Assembly (NCBI GenBank): GCA_023411645.1
Contig: JAEYON010000130.1
Span: 1-29,014 of the forward strand
Source: Bacillota bacterium
Lineage (GTDB): Bacteria; Bacillota; Clostridia; Acetivibrionales; DTU013
Reading direction: 5' to 3'
DNA: 29,014 nt
Below, one piece after another: positions 1 through 7,399 of this stretch; positions within the stretch are counted from its first letter, which is position 1, and every line of letters begins with the position of its first letter. Made by a program: the position numbers and the translations under genes. Under the pieces are notes generated by a model. That model searched no databases and was not told the origin of the DNA. It saw only the letters and a program-made list of their open reading frames with translations.

Positions 1-16
1 TTGTCTGCAGTAACAT
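1..16 (-). CDS. fliW: Start of fliW, flagellar assembly factor (partial)
   Basis: Only the first five codons are inside the window: an ATG at 16 reading MLLQT, with GGAGG about 8 nt upstream. FliW proteins usually begin with a similar M-x-hydrophobic-x-T stretch, and in Bacillus the gene directly follows the yviE-like gene, as here. FliW binds flagellin and antagonises the translational repressor CsrA, so csrA probably lies just off the left edge. The identification rests on gene order, the ribosome binding site and five residues, so it is inference. Confidence 0.5.
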
Positions 17-56
17 TATTCATACCTCCATCAAGCTGTTTAGACTCAAAAATCTA

Positions 57-629
57 TCAAATGGACACATCCACATTGCTTTCATAATTTATATCTACCG
101 ACGGATATTGTTTTACGTATATTTTAAATTTTGTCGGCTCAAAGTCCAGCCTTACATAACCCGGACTATAGCTGCCCTCCACTCCGTTGTGCACTCCCTC
201 CCCGCTCCTGTCCCACTTGGTGTTGACAGATCCGGTCACCTCAATCTTGGGGCGTGATTTCGGTATAAAATCCAGGCCAAACTGTCTCTGTGGGTATGCC
301 CTTCTCACAGCAATACTGGTAATCGGGTTACCTCCCTTTTCTATTTCAGCAAGAGCGTATCCATCACTGGCTGTCTGACCAATAAATTTCATCACCTGCT
401 GATATCCCCTCTGAGCTGCCTCCCTTGATAATTCTCTACTACTTTTCAGACCGGCTTCGGCAAAGCATTGGGACTGATCTATCAGTACCCGCGGCTTTTC
501 TGTGCTGATATTAATCCTCGTATGCTCCTGATGCAGCCTTAAACGGGCATTCTCCGTTTTCAGATTCATTCTGGAGGGTGTGCGTTGAATTCCCAGTTCA
601 ATATTTGTCGTACGGATACTAAGTCCCAT
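57..629 (-). CDS. YviE-like DUF6470 flagellar-cluster protein
   Basis: A 190-residue soluble protein with no signal peptide or membrane segment. Its N-terminus (MGLSIRTTNIELGI) and the middle run around SREAAQRGYQQVM resemble the DUF6470/YviE family, which lies between flgL and fliW in Bacillus. The biochemical role of that family is not established; position suggests a link to flagellin or FliW handling. I chose the ATG at 629, preceded by GGTGAG at 5 nt, over an in-frame GTG at 635. It lies 39 nt after flgL and 40 nt before the presumed fliW start, consistent with one operon. The C-terminal half is rich in beta-type residues and ends in a segment matching a repeated 'K-I-Y-V' strand pattern. 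Confidence 0.8.
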   Translation of the reverse strand: MGLSIRTTNIELGIQRTPSRMNLKTENARLRLHQEHTRINISTEKPRVLIDQSQCFAEAGLKSSRELSREAAQRGYQQVMKFIGQTASDGYALAEIEKGGNPITSIAVRRAYPQRQFGLDFIPKSRPKIEVTGSVNTKWDRSGEGVHNGVEGSYSPGYVRLDFEPTKFKIYVKQYPSVDINYESNVDVSI

Positions 630-668
630 AAACACTCACCATTGTTTCATGACTTTGTGAAAAAAGCC

Positions 669-1583
669 TTATCTCAGAAAATCTATAAGTGATGGTTGAA
701 TAATTTTTGCTCCGCCGGCAAGGGAAGCTCTGTACACATTCTCTTCACTTTGAAGGTTTATGATCGTCTCTGCTATATCAGCATTTTCATTTTCACTCAT
801 CAGCTTGGTAAAATTGAGCGTATCACTTTCCAGTCTGTTGGAGGTGAGTTCAAGCCTGTTGGTTCTGGCGCCGACGTCGGCTCTGATACGAAGCACATTG
901 CCGATGTTGTCATCGATATCGTCAAGCATATCTCCTACTGCAGTATGATCACCTGCGTCTAGAGCGGTTATAAGCGCGTCTAAATCACTGATAAGCTTGC
1001 CTGTTGCTCCGGCTGCGGCGTCTCCCCCATTGCCGAACAGATCCCCCCCCGTTACATTTATATTGATGTCGTCTCCAACGCCGATTTCATACATTATATT
1101 TTCAGTTGTGGTATTCACATCAATTAAAAACTCACCTGTGCTCTTATCCAGCAGCGGTTTGTCTGTCTGAAAGCCTGAGAATATATATCTGCCCGCATAT
1201 GTTGAATTACCTATCTGAATAAGCTGTTCCCTCAGCTGCTTCACTTCCACGCTGATCTTTTGTGTATCCTCCGGAGTTTTTGTACCGTTTGCTCCATCGA
1301 CCGTCAATACTCTAACGTTCTGCAGTACATCCCCGATCTTTGCCAGAGCATCTTCCGTCATGTCCATCCAGGACTGCGCATCCTTGAGGTTTCTCTTGTA
1401 TTGCTCGATTTCAGCCACGTCTGTTCGGAGCTTTAACGCTCTGGCGGCGACGACAGGGTCGTCGGACGGCACCTGTATTTTTTTGCCCGTGGCAAGCTGG
1501 CTCTGGTATCTGTCCATTCTGGTCAGATTGTTCCCTATATAATTGACCATATTATTAATCAGCATGTTGTTTGTAATTCTCAT
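669..1583 (-). CDS. flgL: Flagellar hook-associated protein 3, FlgL
   Basis: FlgL is the second junction protein between hook and filament, exported by the flagellar type III system and placed distal to FlgK. The 304-residue protein has the flagellin-like N-terminal D0/D1 helices (MRITNNMLINNM, then SQLATGKKIQVPSDDP around residues 28-45, the typical flagellin-family loop) and a C-terminal helix with NLQSEENVYRASL. The centre (about 130-215) is a variable, Gly/Asp-rich surface domain. Length is near the family norm of about 300. Start ATG has GGGGGG 7-8 nt upstream. It follows the second flgK by 22 nt. Confidence 0.95.
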   Translation of the reverse strand: MRITNNMLINNMVNYIGNNLTRMDRYQSQLATGKKIQVPSDDPVVAARALKLRTDVAEIEQYKRNLKDAQSWMDMTEDALAKIGDVLQNVRVLTVDGANGTKTPEDTQKISVEVKQLREQLIQIGNSTYAGRYIFSGFQTDKPLLDKSTGEFLIDVNTTTENIMYEIGVGDDININVTGGDLFGNGGDAAAGATGKLISDLDALITALDAGDHTAVGDMLDDIDDNIGNVLRIRADVGARTNRLELTSNRLESDTLNFTKLMSENENADIAETIINLQSEENVYRASLAGGAKIIQPSLIDFLR

Positions 1584-1605
1584 ATCTCAGCCCCCCTTAA
1601 AACGC

Positions 1606-3246
1606 TTATATAAACAATTTATTAATCAGCGTTTCATATACCTCATTCATTGTCTGTATCATTTTGGCCGAAGCACTGTAGGCCTGCTGGAACCTAACCA
1701 AATCGGCCATTTCCTCATCAATGGACACACCGGATTCAGACAACCGCCGGTTAATAATTTGATTCACCACGACCTTCTGGTTGTCCCCGTAATTTCCTGC
1801 CTGTTCAGCATCAATGCCCAGCGTGGCTACCAGAGATTTCATAAAGTCCTCCGGAGCACCTTCTGCAAACATGTCCGCATTTCTTCTGTATCCCAGCAGA
1901 TCATTGAGCACCTCAATATTTCCGGCCTGTCCCACCACGTCTGATGTTGCGATCAGATTGTAATCGTCTAAAATATCGAAGCTGACAGAGAAGTTTTTGG
2001 CGGTAATCCGGTCGTATAAATGGTATATTTCTTCATTGTCGGCCGGATTGGCTGATCCCAGAAAGTCAGCACTCGACATGGCCTGTTTGTTCTCCGTCAT
2101 TGTAAAAAATCGTATTCCTGAAGCAGTTGCACCGGCGCCATATCCGTAGCCATGTGCATGACCTGTCCCGAAGGTATCTGTGGGATCATAACCCCTGGTA
2201 GTGGAATCCGTATCGATATATCCCTCATTGAACGCCCGGGCAAAGGTCTGCACAAATTCGTTGAGCTTCTTCTGATAAAAGGGAATACCCTTGTAATTTG
2301 GCGAGGTTAAACCATTTGGGCCGCCGGAGCTGCCCTCGTTTCCATCGCGAACATCCAGATAGCCTCTTAGTTCGCCGCCCTTTATATTCAGCTTGTTCCC
2401 GTCCGCCCATTTAACCTCATATAGATTGCCGACATCCTCAAAATTAAGCTTTTGAGTTTCATCCCTTTGTACCAGAGCCAATTCGCTGATGGTAAAATGA
2501 TCCACTAAAGCCTTTCCGCTGATGGTTACCAGAAAGTGCTTATCCTCACGACCATCCGGCAGATACCCTGCCACGACCTCTGTTGCTTCAACATTAATGA
2601 TTTTTGAAAGCTTGTCCACCAGCAATGTCCGCTGATCCCTCATATCATTGGCAACATTTCCGTCCAGTTCGGTAATATAGATCTGCCTGTTCAGCTGCTG
2701 AATCTGTGTAGCGTAAGAATTCACCGCCTCCACCTTTGTCTGTATCTTGTAGTTCAGATCCTTCTGAAGCTCTTCAAAATGGGAGGCCATGCTATTAAAG
2801 TACTTTGCCAGCGTCACGCCCCGCTGCTTCACCAACGCTCTGACAGCAGCGCTGCTTGGATCCTTCGCCAGCTCCTGCAGGGAGTCGTAAAAATCACTCA
2901 TGATGGTAGCAAATCCGCTGTCTGATGGCTCGTTGAACGTAACCTCGATATCAGAAAGCGCTTCCTTCTTTGCAGTCCATTCTCCGAGCGAGATATTTTC
3001 ACTCCAATATTTAAAATCCAGATACTCATCGCGGATCCGCCTAACCGATGTGACCTCCGCGCCGGTACCAATCATACCGGTGCCGTCAGCCAATGCCATG
3101 GGGCGGGAAGCTACCTGAACCGACTGCTGCCTGGAATAACCCGGCGTATTTATGTTGTTCAGGTTATGGTTTACTGTGTTCAAATTGCGCTGCGCCGCAA
3201 AAAGCCCGCGCACTGCTACATTAAAGCCAAAAAATGATCCGCTCAT
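1606..3246 (-). CDS. flgK: Flagellar hook-associated protein 1, FlgK (second copy)
   Basis: FlgK joins the hook to the hook-filament junction and is secreted through the flagellar export channel. This 546-residue copy has the flg_bb_rod-type N-terminus (FNVAVRGLFAAQRNLNTVNHN, NNINTPGYSRQQ), a D1 helical region with NEPSDSGFATIMSDFYDSLQELAKDP, the DMRDQRTLLVDKLS motif near residue 205, and a C-terminal helix (MADLVRFQQAYSASAKMIQ) typical of rod/hook proteins. A loop near 350-380 is rich in His, Gly and Tyr. It begins 6 nt after the preceding flgK and is clearly a paralogue of it, but without that copy's central insert. Confidence 0.93.
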   Translation of the reverse strand: MSGSFFGFNVAVRGLFAAQRNLNTVNHNLNNINTPGYSRQQSVQVASRPMALADGTGMIGTGAEVTSVRRIRDEYLDFKYWSENISLGEWTAKKEALSDIEVTFNEPSDSGFATIMSDFYDSLQELAKDPSSAAVRALVKQRGVTLAKYFNSMASHFEELQKDLNYKIQTKVEAVNSYATQIQQLNRQIYITELDGNVANDMRDQRTLLVDKLSKIINVEATEVVAGYLPDGREDKHFLVTISGKALVDHFTISELALVQRDETQKLNFEDVGNLYEVKWADGNKLNIKGGELRGYLDVRDGNEGSSGGPNGLTSPNYKGIPFYQKKLNEFVQTFARAFNEGYIDTDSTTRGYDPTDTFGTGHAHGYGYGAGATASGIRFFTMTENKQAMSSADFLGSANPADNEEIYHLYDRITAKNFSVSFDILDDYNLIATSDVVGQAGNIEVLNDLLGYRRNADMFAEGAPEDFMKSLVATLGIDAEQAGNYGDNQKVVVNQIINRRLSESGVSIDEEMADLVRFQQAYSASAKMIQTMNEVYETLINKLFI

Positions 3247-3252
3247 ACTTTA

Positions 3253-5187
3253 TCACCTGCCTACCAATCCTAATCTGTTCACAATCTGTTCCATCATAGT
3301 GTCAATTATGTTCAATACCCTTGCGGACGCATCATATGCAAACTTGAATTTCATCATATTTGTCATTTCCTCATCCATTGAAACGCCCGTGATTGCCATC
3401 CTTTGAGCGTCAGCGGACTGTACCAGCTTACTCTGGCTGTCAGCGATGTTTACAGCATCCGTGCCTTCATTTCCCATGTTCAGAATAATGTCCTGATAAT
3501 AATCATCCAGACTGACCATCCCCGAACGGGTCTGTATTAGCACCGCGTTCCTCAGGTTTGCGATTTCCCGTGCATTGGAATTGTCACCGTTGTCCCCGGT
3601 TTTAGAAGCCGCAATAGCCGACAGATCCGACAAATTGGGATTAAGCCGGATATTGCCCATTTCCAGTGGTCTTCCGGAATTAATTGTTACAAAAAAATCT
3701 TCTCCATCCGACGGCGGATCCTTCATCGTCTTGCCACTTTTATGTATTGCGTTGATCTCACGCAGCATGACATTGATCAATGCGTTTAGCCTTGCTTTCA
3801 TATCGGATACAATATTTACAGAGGTGGATATGTCCCCGATGTCGGCATTTGTATTACTTGCCATGCTGTCTGTAACCGTTGTAAATACATCGTTATCCGG
3901 ACTTGTAAAGTCATCCAGACTATACGTACTGCCGTCCAAGCCTTGGACTAGCGGCAACCAATCGGTGGTGCTGTCACTATCAGTGATAACCGACGTATCC
4001 ATCCCCCGTGACACCAGGGCCGCTTGCAGAGCATTAATATCAGCCGGATCAGCCAGCTCGTTCTCTGTCACTATGAAGGCATATTTCCTTGCATCTGCGC
4101 GCAGTGCAGGAGTATCGATTACCGCCGTATCAATATCTCCGACGGTTGCAGCCGTTTCTATTGTTACTTGTGCATCTAAACCTCTGCTCAAAAGCCAATT
4201 CTCGTATGCTTGTATCTGGTCTGCCAGTGAAGCTTCATCAATCGTCGATTCGTCTACGTAAAATACCACGTCCACCTTGGTGTTCGGCGTACCGTTCTCA
4301 TAGCTTCCGATTGCGCCTGAAACTTCACCTCTGGATTCCATAAGTCCCTTTATGATTCCGCTGTTTAGATTGACCTCTATATTTGTCCCGCCCAGCTTGG
4401 CAACATAAAAATTTTCTCCAACATTTCTTTCTGCCGCATAAAGATCTGTACTGACGCCTTTTTGGACAATAAAATATCCTCCGACCGTAATGTCTACCTG
4501 CCCGTCCTGCATCTCGACCACATCAGTTTTGATCAGCTTTGAAAGCCTGTCGATCAGAGAATTGCGTTGATCGCGGTAGTCATTGGCGGAATCACCATTC
4601 ACTTCGTGTCTGAGGATTGTGACATTCAAATTGGCGATCTGCCTCGTAATTTCATTAACTTCATCTATCCGAACCGATATCTCGGTATTCAAATCATTCT
4701 GAAGCCTGTCGAGCTGAGTGCCCATATGATTGATCTGCTGAACCAGCGCTTCGCTCCTTTGCCTTACAAGGGCTCTGATCGTGAGGCTGTCCGGTTCCTT
4801 GGAAAGTTCCTGCCACGAATCCCAGAATTTGTTCAAAACATTCTGAAGCCCGCCCTCGATCGGCTCAGCCATTATAGCCTCCACATCCTGGAATGTTTTT
4901 CGTCTGGATTCCCAGTATCCCAGTGTGGTATTTTCCTGTCTGAATATGTTGTCCAAAAAGACATGCCTGATCTGCCTGATATCCTGAACATCCGCGCCAA
5001 GGCCGTATTGAGACAGGCCACCCTTAGTATAATAAGACACAACCGGGCCATTCTTGATCATGGCCTGCTGCCTGACATATCCTGCCGTATTAACATTTGA
5101 AATATTATGACCAGTTACATAAAGTCCCCGTTCGTTTACATTCAGACCGGAACGGGCAATTTCATAACTGGCAAAGCCAACACCCAT
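3253..5187 (-). CDS. flgK: Flagellar hook-associated protein 1, FlgK (first copy, with insert)
   Basis: A 644-residue hook-filament junction protein. The N-terminal rod/hook signature is clear (SGLNVNERGLYVTGHN then NVNTAGYVRQQ), as are NDYRDQRNSLIDRLSKL near residue 202 and the C-terminal helix MTNMMKFKFAYDASARVLN. Compared with the neighbouring copy it carries about 140 extra residues at roughly 305-445, containing two similar segments (FYVDESTIDEASL...LLSRGLDAQVTI and FIVTENELADPADI...LVSRGMDTSVI). In FlgK this region is surface exposed, so the insert likely decorates the junction. Start ATG has AGGAGG 4 nt upstream; it follows flgN by 8 nt. Confidence 0.93.
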   Translation of the reverse strand: MGVGFASYEIARSGLNVNERGLYVTGHNISNVNTAGYVRQQAMIKNGPVVSYYTKGGLSQYGLGADVQDIRQIRHVFLDNIFRQENTTLGYWESRRKTFQDVEAIMAEPIEGGLQNVLNKFWDSWQELSKEPDSLTIRALVRQRSEALVQQINHMGTQLDRLQNDLNTEISVRIDEVNEITRQIANLNVTILRHEVNGDSANDYRDQRNSLIDRLSKLIKTDVVEMQDGQVDITVGGYFIVQKGVSTDLYAAERNVGENFYVAKLGGTNIEVNLNSGIIKGLMESRGEVSGAIGSYENGTPNTKVDVVFYVDESTIDEASLADQIQAYENWLLSRGLDAQVTIETAATVGDIDTAVIDTPALRADARKYAFIVTENELADPADINALQAALVSRGMDTSVITDSDSTTDWLPLVQGLDGSTYSLDDFTSPDNDVFTTVTDSMASNTNADIGDISTSVNIVSDMKARLNALINVMLREINAIHKSGKTMKDPPSDGEDFFVTINSGRPLEMGNIRLNPNLSDLSAIAASKTGDNGDNSNAREIANLRNAVLIQTRSGMVSLDDYYQDIILNMGNEGTDAVNIADSQSKLVQSADAQRMAITGVSMDEEMTNMMKFKFAYDASARVLNIIDTMMEQIVNRLGLVGR

Positions 5188-5195
5188 ATTGCCTC

Positions 5196-5693
5196 CTATA
5201 ATTTCAAATCGAAAAAGTGTTTTTTCTTCGGATCGTCAGATTGACCGGAATTTCCATAGTTTCCTGTGGATCCGCTATTCGTAAGTACATTGATGGAAAA
5301 ATCAATATAATCAAGAGAATTCCTTATTAATTTAGAATTAACACCATTGGCGTCACGTATATCACTAAACACCTTCGGCAATGCATTATGACATTCCTTC
5401 AGCTTTGCAGCCTGTTCCTGCGGCAGCAACTTAATTAATTTAGACAGTGTCACCTCGGAAGCTTTCACGCCGAGCTGTGCCGCGACCTGCTCCACAAGTT
5501 CCTCTCTCTCCTCTTCAAGCTTTCCAAGGGTCACTATGACGGACTGCTCGGCTCTGGTGATCCCTTCAAGTTCAGATACCTTTCCGGCAATGATCACATC
5601 GGTCTTTTGCCTTGAAAGCTTAAGGATACCTTCATAAACATTCATTTCCTTATTCAATACTTCTATGAGTTTGTCGATCAAAACCGTATCCAA
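5196..5693 (-). CDS. flgN: FlgN-family flagellar export chaperone
   Basis: A 165-residue, largely helical protein with the FlgN pattern: long N-terminal helices (LIEVLNKEMNVYEGILKLS), a heptad-like centre with LEGITRAEQSVIVTLGKLEEEREEL, and a C-terminal helix containing NSKLIRNSLDYIDFSINVL, the region that binds FlgK and FlgL in known FlgN proteins. Position between flgM and flgK matches Bacillus yvyG. I place the start at a TTG (5693) because GGTGG sits 7 nt upstream; the upstream in-frame TTG at 5711 has no such signal. The tail (SGNYGNSGQSDDPKKKHF) looks disordered. Confidence 0.85.
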   Translation of the reverse strand: MDTVLIDKLIEVLNKEMNVYEGILKLSRQKTDVIIAGKVSELEGITRAEQSVIVTLGKLEEEREELVEQVAAQLGVKASEVTLSKLIKLLPQEQAAKLKECHNALPKVFSDIRDANGVNSKLIRNSLDYIDFSINVLTNSGSTGNYGNSGQSDDPKKKHFFDLKL

Positions 5694-5727
5694 AGCATCA
5701 CCACCTGTCAACCCCGTGTATAAATCA

Positions 5728-5749
5728 GGGAGAGTTCATCAACTCCCCC
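5728..5749 (-). other. Intercistronic hairpin between flgM and flgN
   Basis: On the minus strand GGGGGAGTT pairs with AACTCTCCC across a GATG tetraloop: nine base pairs including one G-U. No U-run follows, so it is unlikely to be a simple terminator. It may stabilise the flgM 3' end or set the ratio of flgM to downstream mRNA; that is inference. Confidence 0.5.
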
Positions 5750-5755
5750 TTTATG

Positions 5756-6043
5756 TTACGCCTTTTTGTCAAATAAGGAACTGACTACCTTGTCTGCCAC
5801 ATCATGGCCTGTCACATTGTAGCTTCCCGACTCAATACTCCCTAATATGTCGCTGACCTTTGTCTCGCGTATATCCGGCACATCTCTGAGCGCTCTGTAG
5901 ACAGACTGGAAATCCTTTGCTTCACTAGATATGGAAAGCACATCTTTTTTAGCTGCCACCGATCCGGTTTTCCCGACTCTGCCAATATTCTTTTGTGTAC
6001 CGTACACTCCGGTAATTTTTGAAATGTCTCCCGGTATTCTCAT
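5756..6043 (-). CDS. flgM: Anti-sigma-28 factor FlgM
   Basis: A 95-residue protein that binds and inhibits the flagellar sigma factor (sigma-D/28) until hook completion. The basic, Gly-rich N-terminus is followed by VLSISSEAKDFQ, the conserved D-x-V-x-x-S-x-x-A segment, and by helices VYRALRDVPDIRETKVSDI and DVADKVVSSLFD, which match the sigma-binding half of FlgM. Length is typical (about 88-97). The start is well supported by AGAGGTGAG 8 nt upstream. It is the first gene of the flgM-flgN-flgK-flgK-flgL-yviE run and is preceded by a sigma-D-like promoter. Confidence 0.92.
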   Translation of the reverse strand: MRIPGDISKITGVYGTQKNIGRVGKTGSVAAKKDVLSISSEAKDFQSVYRALRDVPDIRETKVSDILGSIESGSYNVTGHDVADKVVSSLFDKKA

Positions 6044-6115
6044 ATTAACAACTCACCTCTTAAATTACTCGAACATAACATCACTGCAGCCAATATATTT
6101 AATGACTCAAATAAT

Positions 6116-6142
6116 ATATCGGTTGTTATTCTTCTATTATTA
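6116..6142 (-). promoter_or_regulatory. Candidate sigma-D (sigma-28) promoter for the flgM operon
   Basis: The minus strand reads TAAT (6142-6139), 15 nt, then ACCGATAT (6123-6116). The Bacillus sigma-D consensus is TAAA-N15-GCCGATAT, so spacing is exact and 10 of 12 positions match. The flgM start lies 72 nt further on. FlgM would therefore be made by the sigma factor it inhibits, the usual feedback arrangement. The match is read directly; function is inferred. Confidence 0.7.
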
Positions 6143-6222
6143 ACCTGAAAATCGTTATAACGCCTCCGTTCAAAATAAATTTTTTCGTTTGTAGAAAAAA
6201 GATATTTCATCAGCGGAGTTTC

Positions 6223-6248
6223 AACGAGGCGTTGCCTCGTTATTTTTT
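6223..6248 (+). terminator. Hairpin with T-run at the 3' end of the yvyF-like gene
   Basis: AACGAGGC and GCCTCGTT form a perfect 8-bp stem with a GTT loop, starting at the yvyF stop codon. The T-run (ATTTTTT) follows on the plus strand, so as an intrinsic terminator it would stop antisense transcripts; on the minus strand, downstream of yvyF, no U-run follows. It may act in both directions or only block antisense reading. Confidence 0.4.
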
Positions 6249-6674
6249 CTCGTAGCCCTTATTTAGATATCGCATACCAAAGGACTTTGCGTTAGCGGCG
6301 GAAGACTGGCTGTCCAGTTCTGATTTCATCTGGTTTGCCACAGATCTGAAGCCTGATGCAAGATCTCTCTCACATTCCCCACAGAATCTCCCGCTTTTTA
6401 TAGATTTGCCGCAATTTTCGCACTCCAGAATCATGTTGCCATCATCACCGGTAATTTCTAGCCTTCCATCCTTCAGAAATCTTCTGATCAGCTCAATACT
6501 GATCTCCAGTTCTGAAGATACCTGTGTGATACTGGCGCCCGGATTCTCATACAGGTATTCCTTAACCCTCTTAAAGTCCTCTTCTTCCAATTCCCTGCAC
6601 CGAGAACATATCGGCGCTCCGCCGATATAATTGTAAATTTTACCACATTTTCTGCAATTTCTTACATCCGCCAT
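6240..6674 (-). CDS. yvyF: YvyF-like flagellar-operon zinc-finger protein
   Basis: A 144-residue protein of the flagellar operon protein family (Bacillus YvyF), thought to be regulatory; its exact function is unsettled. It shows an N-terminal Cys4 cluster (C7-x2-C10, C23-x2-C26), a helix-turn-helix-like centre (GASITQVSSELEISIELIRR, then FLKDGRLEI), and a second Cys4 cluster (CENCGKS...CGEC). The chosen start is the ATG at 6674, with GGAGG 8 nt upstream; the open frame extends further upstream but overlaps comF and is not needed. It follows comF by 23 nt, as in Bacillus, and sits upstream of flgM. Confidence 0.85.
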   Translation of the reverse strand: MADVRNCRKCGKIYNYIGGAPICSRCRELEEEDFKRVKEYLYENPGASITQVSSELEISIELIRRFLKDGRLEITGDDGNMILECENCGKSIKSGRFCGECERDLASGFRSVANQMKSELDSQSSAANAKSFGMRYLNKGYEKK

Positions 6675-6697
6675 GCAGTAACCCTCCATTCTCCATT

Positions 6698-7381
6698 TCA
6701 AATTTTTCTTCCAGTAGCAACAACTACAGCGGTAATCTTCACAGCTCCTGCATTCTTCAGTACTCTGCCGCACTCCTCCAACGTTGAGCCTGTTGTAAGA
6801 ATGTCATCCACCAGTAAGATGGATTTCCCGGCAATCCTTTCAGGAGATGTAATAGTAAAGGCACCCTTTACATTCTGCCTCCTTTTTTCTTTGTCCAAGA
6901 GGCTTTGCGCCTCTGTATAACGACATCTCCTAATCAAACCTGATCGCTCAGGAAGCTTGAGTTCCCGTCCAAGCTCCTTTGAAATCAGATGGGCTTGATT
7001 GTACCCTCTGGAAAACTTCTTATGCTTATGCAACGGAACACTCATCACCATGTCATACTGCCTAATATCGGCTATTTTTTTAAGCTTTTCCGCGATCAGT
7101 CCTGCGTAGGTCTTGTAATAGCTCGGTTCATTATAAAACTTAAACCGGATCAGTGACTCTTTTACTACACCTGTATATTCAAATACACTGATAGCACCAT
7201 CACAATAATGGTATCCATCTTCCTGTGTTGTAGCCTGGAGTTCCTTTTTATCAAATGGGAGTCCGCAATAGCACGTGCTGCATATGTGAAGAGCGGCATC
7301 ATAGCTTAGCACCTTCCCGCAAAAGATACATTTCAGCGGATAAATCATATTGATGATTCTGTCGAAAAGTTTAAACGACAT
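6698..7381 (-). CDS. comFC: ComF-family protein (phosphoribosyltransferase fold)
   Basis: A 227-residue ComFC-like protein, a family required for DNA uptake in competent bacteria and widely kept in non-competent ones. The N-terminal double zinc ribbon is visible (C18-x2-C21, C34-x2-C37), and the C-terminal PRPP-binding loop is intact (ILLVDDILTTGST, Asp192-Asp193). The NQAHLISKELGREL segment is also typical. It follows recD2 by 18 nt and precedes the yvyF-like gene; no comFA helicase gene is adjacent. A role in DNA processing alongside RecD2 is plausible but inferred. Confidence 0.9.
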   Translation of the reverse strand: MSFKLFDRIINMIYPLKCIFCGKVLSYDAALHICSTCYCGLPFDKKELQATTQEDGYHYCDGAISVFEYTGVVKESLIRFKFYNEPSYYKTYAGLIAEKLKKIADIRQYDMVMSVPLHKHKKFSRGYNQAHLISKELGRELKLPERSGLIRRCRYTEAQSLLDKEKRRQNVKGAFTITSPERIAGKSILLVDDILTTGSTLEECGRVLKNAGAVKITAVVVATGRKI

Positions 7382-7399
7382 TCAGTTCGCTCCTATGAA

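Noticed and set aside
3575..4261. Long plus-strand open frame opposite the first flgK
   Set aside because: It is antisense to a clear FlgK, has no ribosome binding site, and reads as a Ser/Leu-rich shadow.
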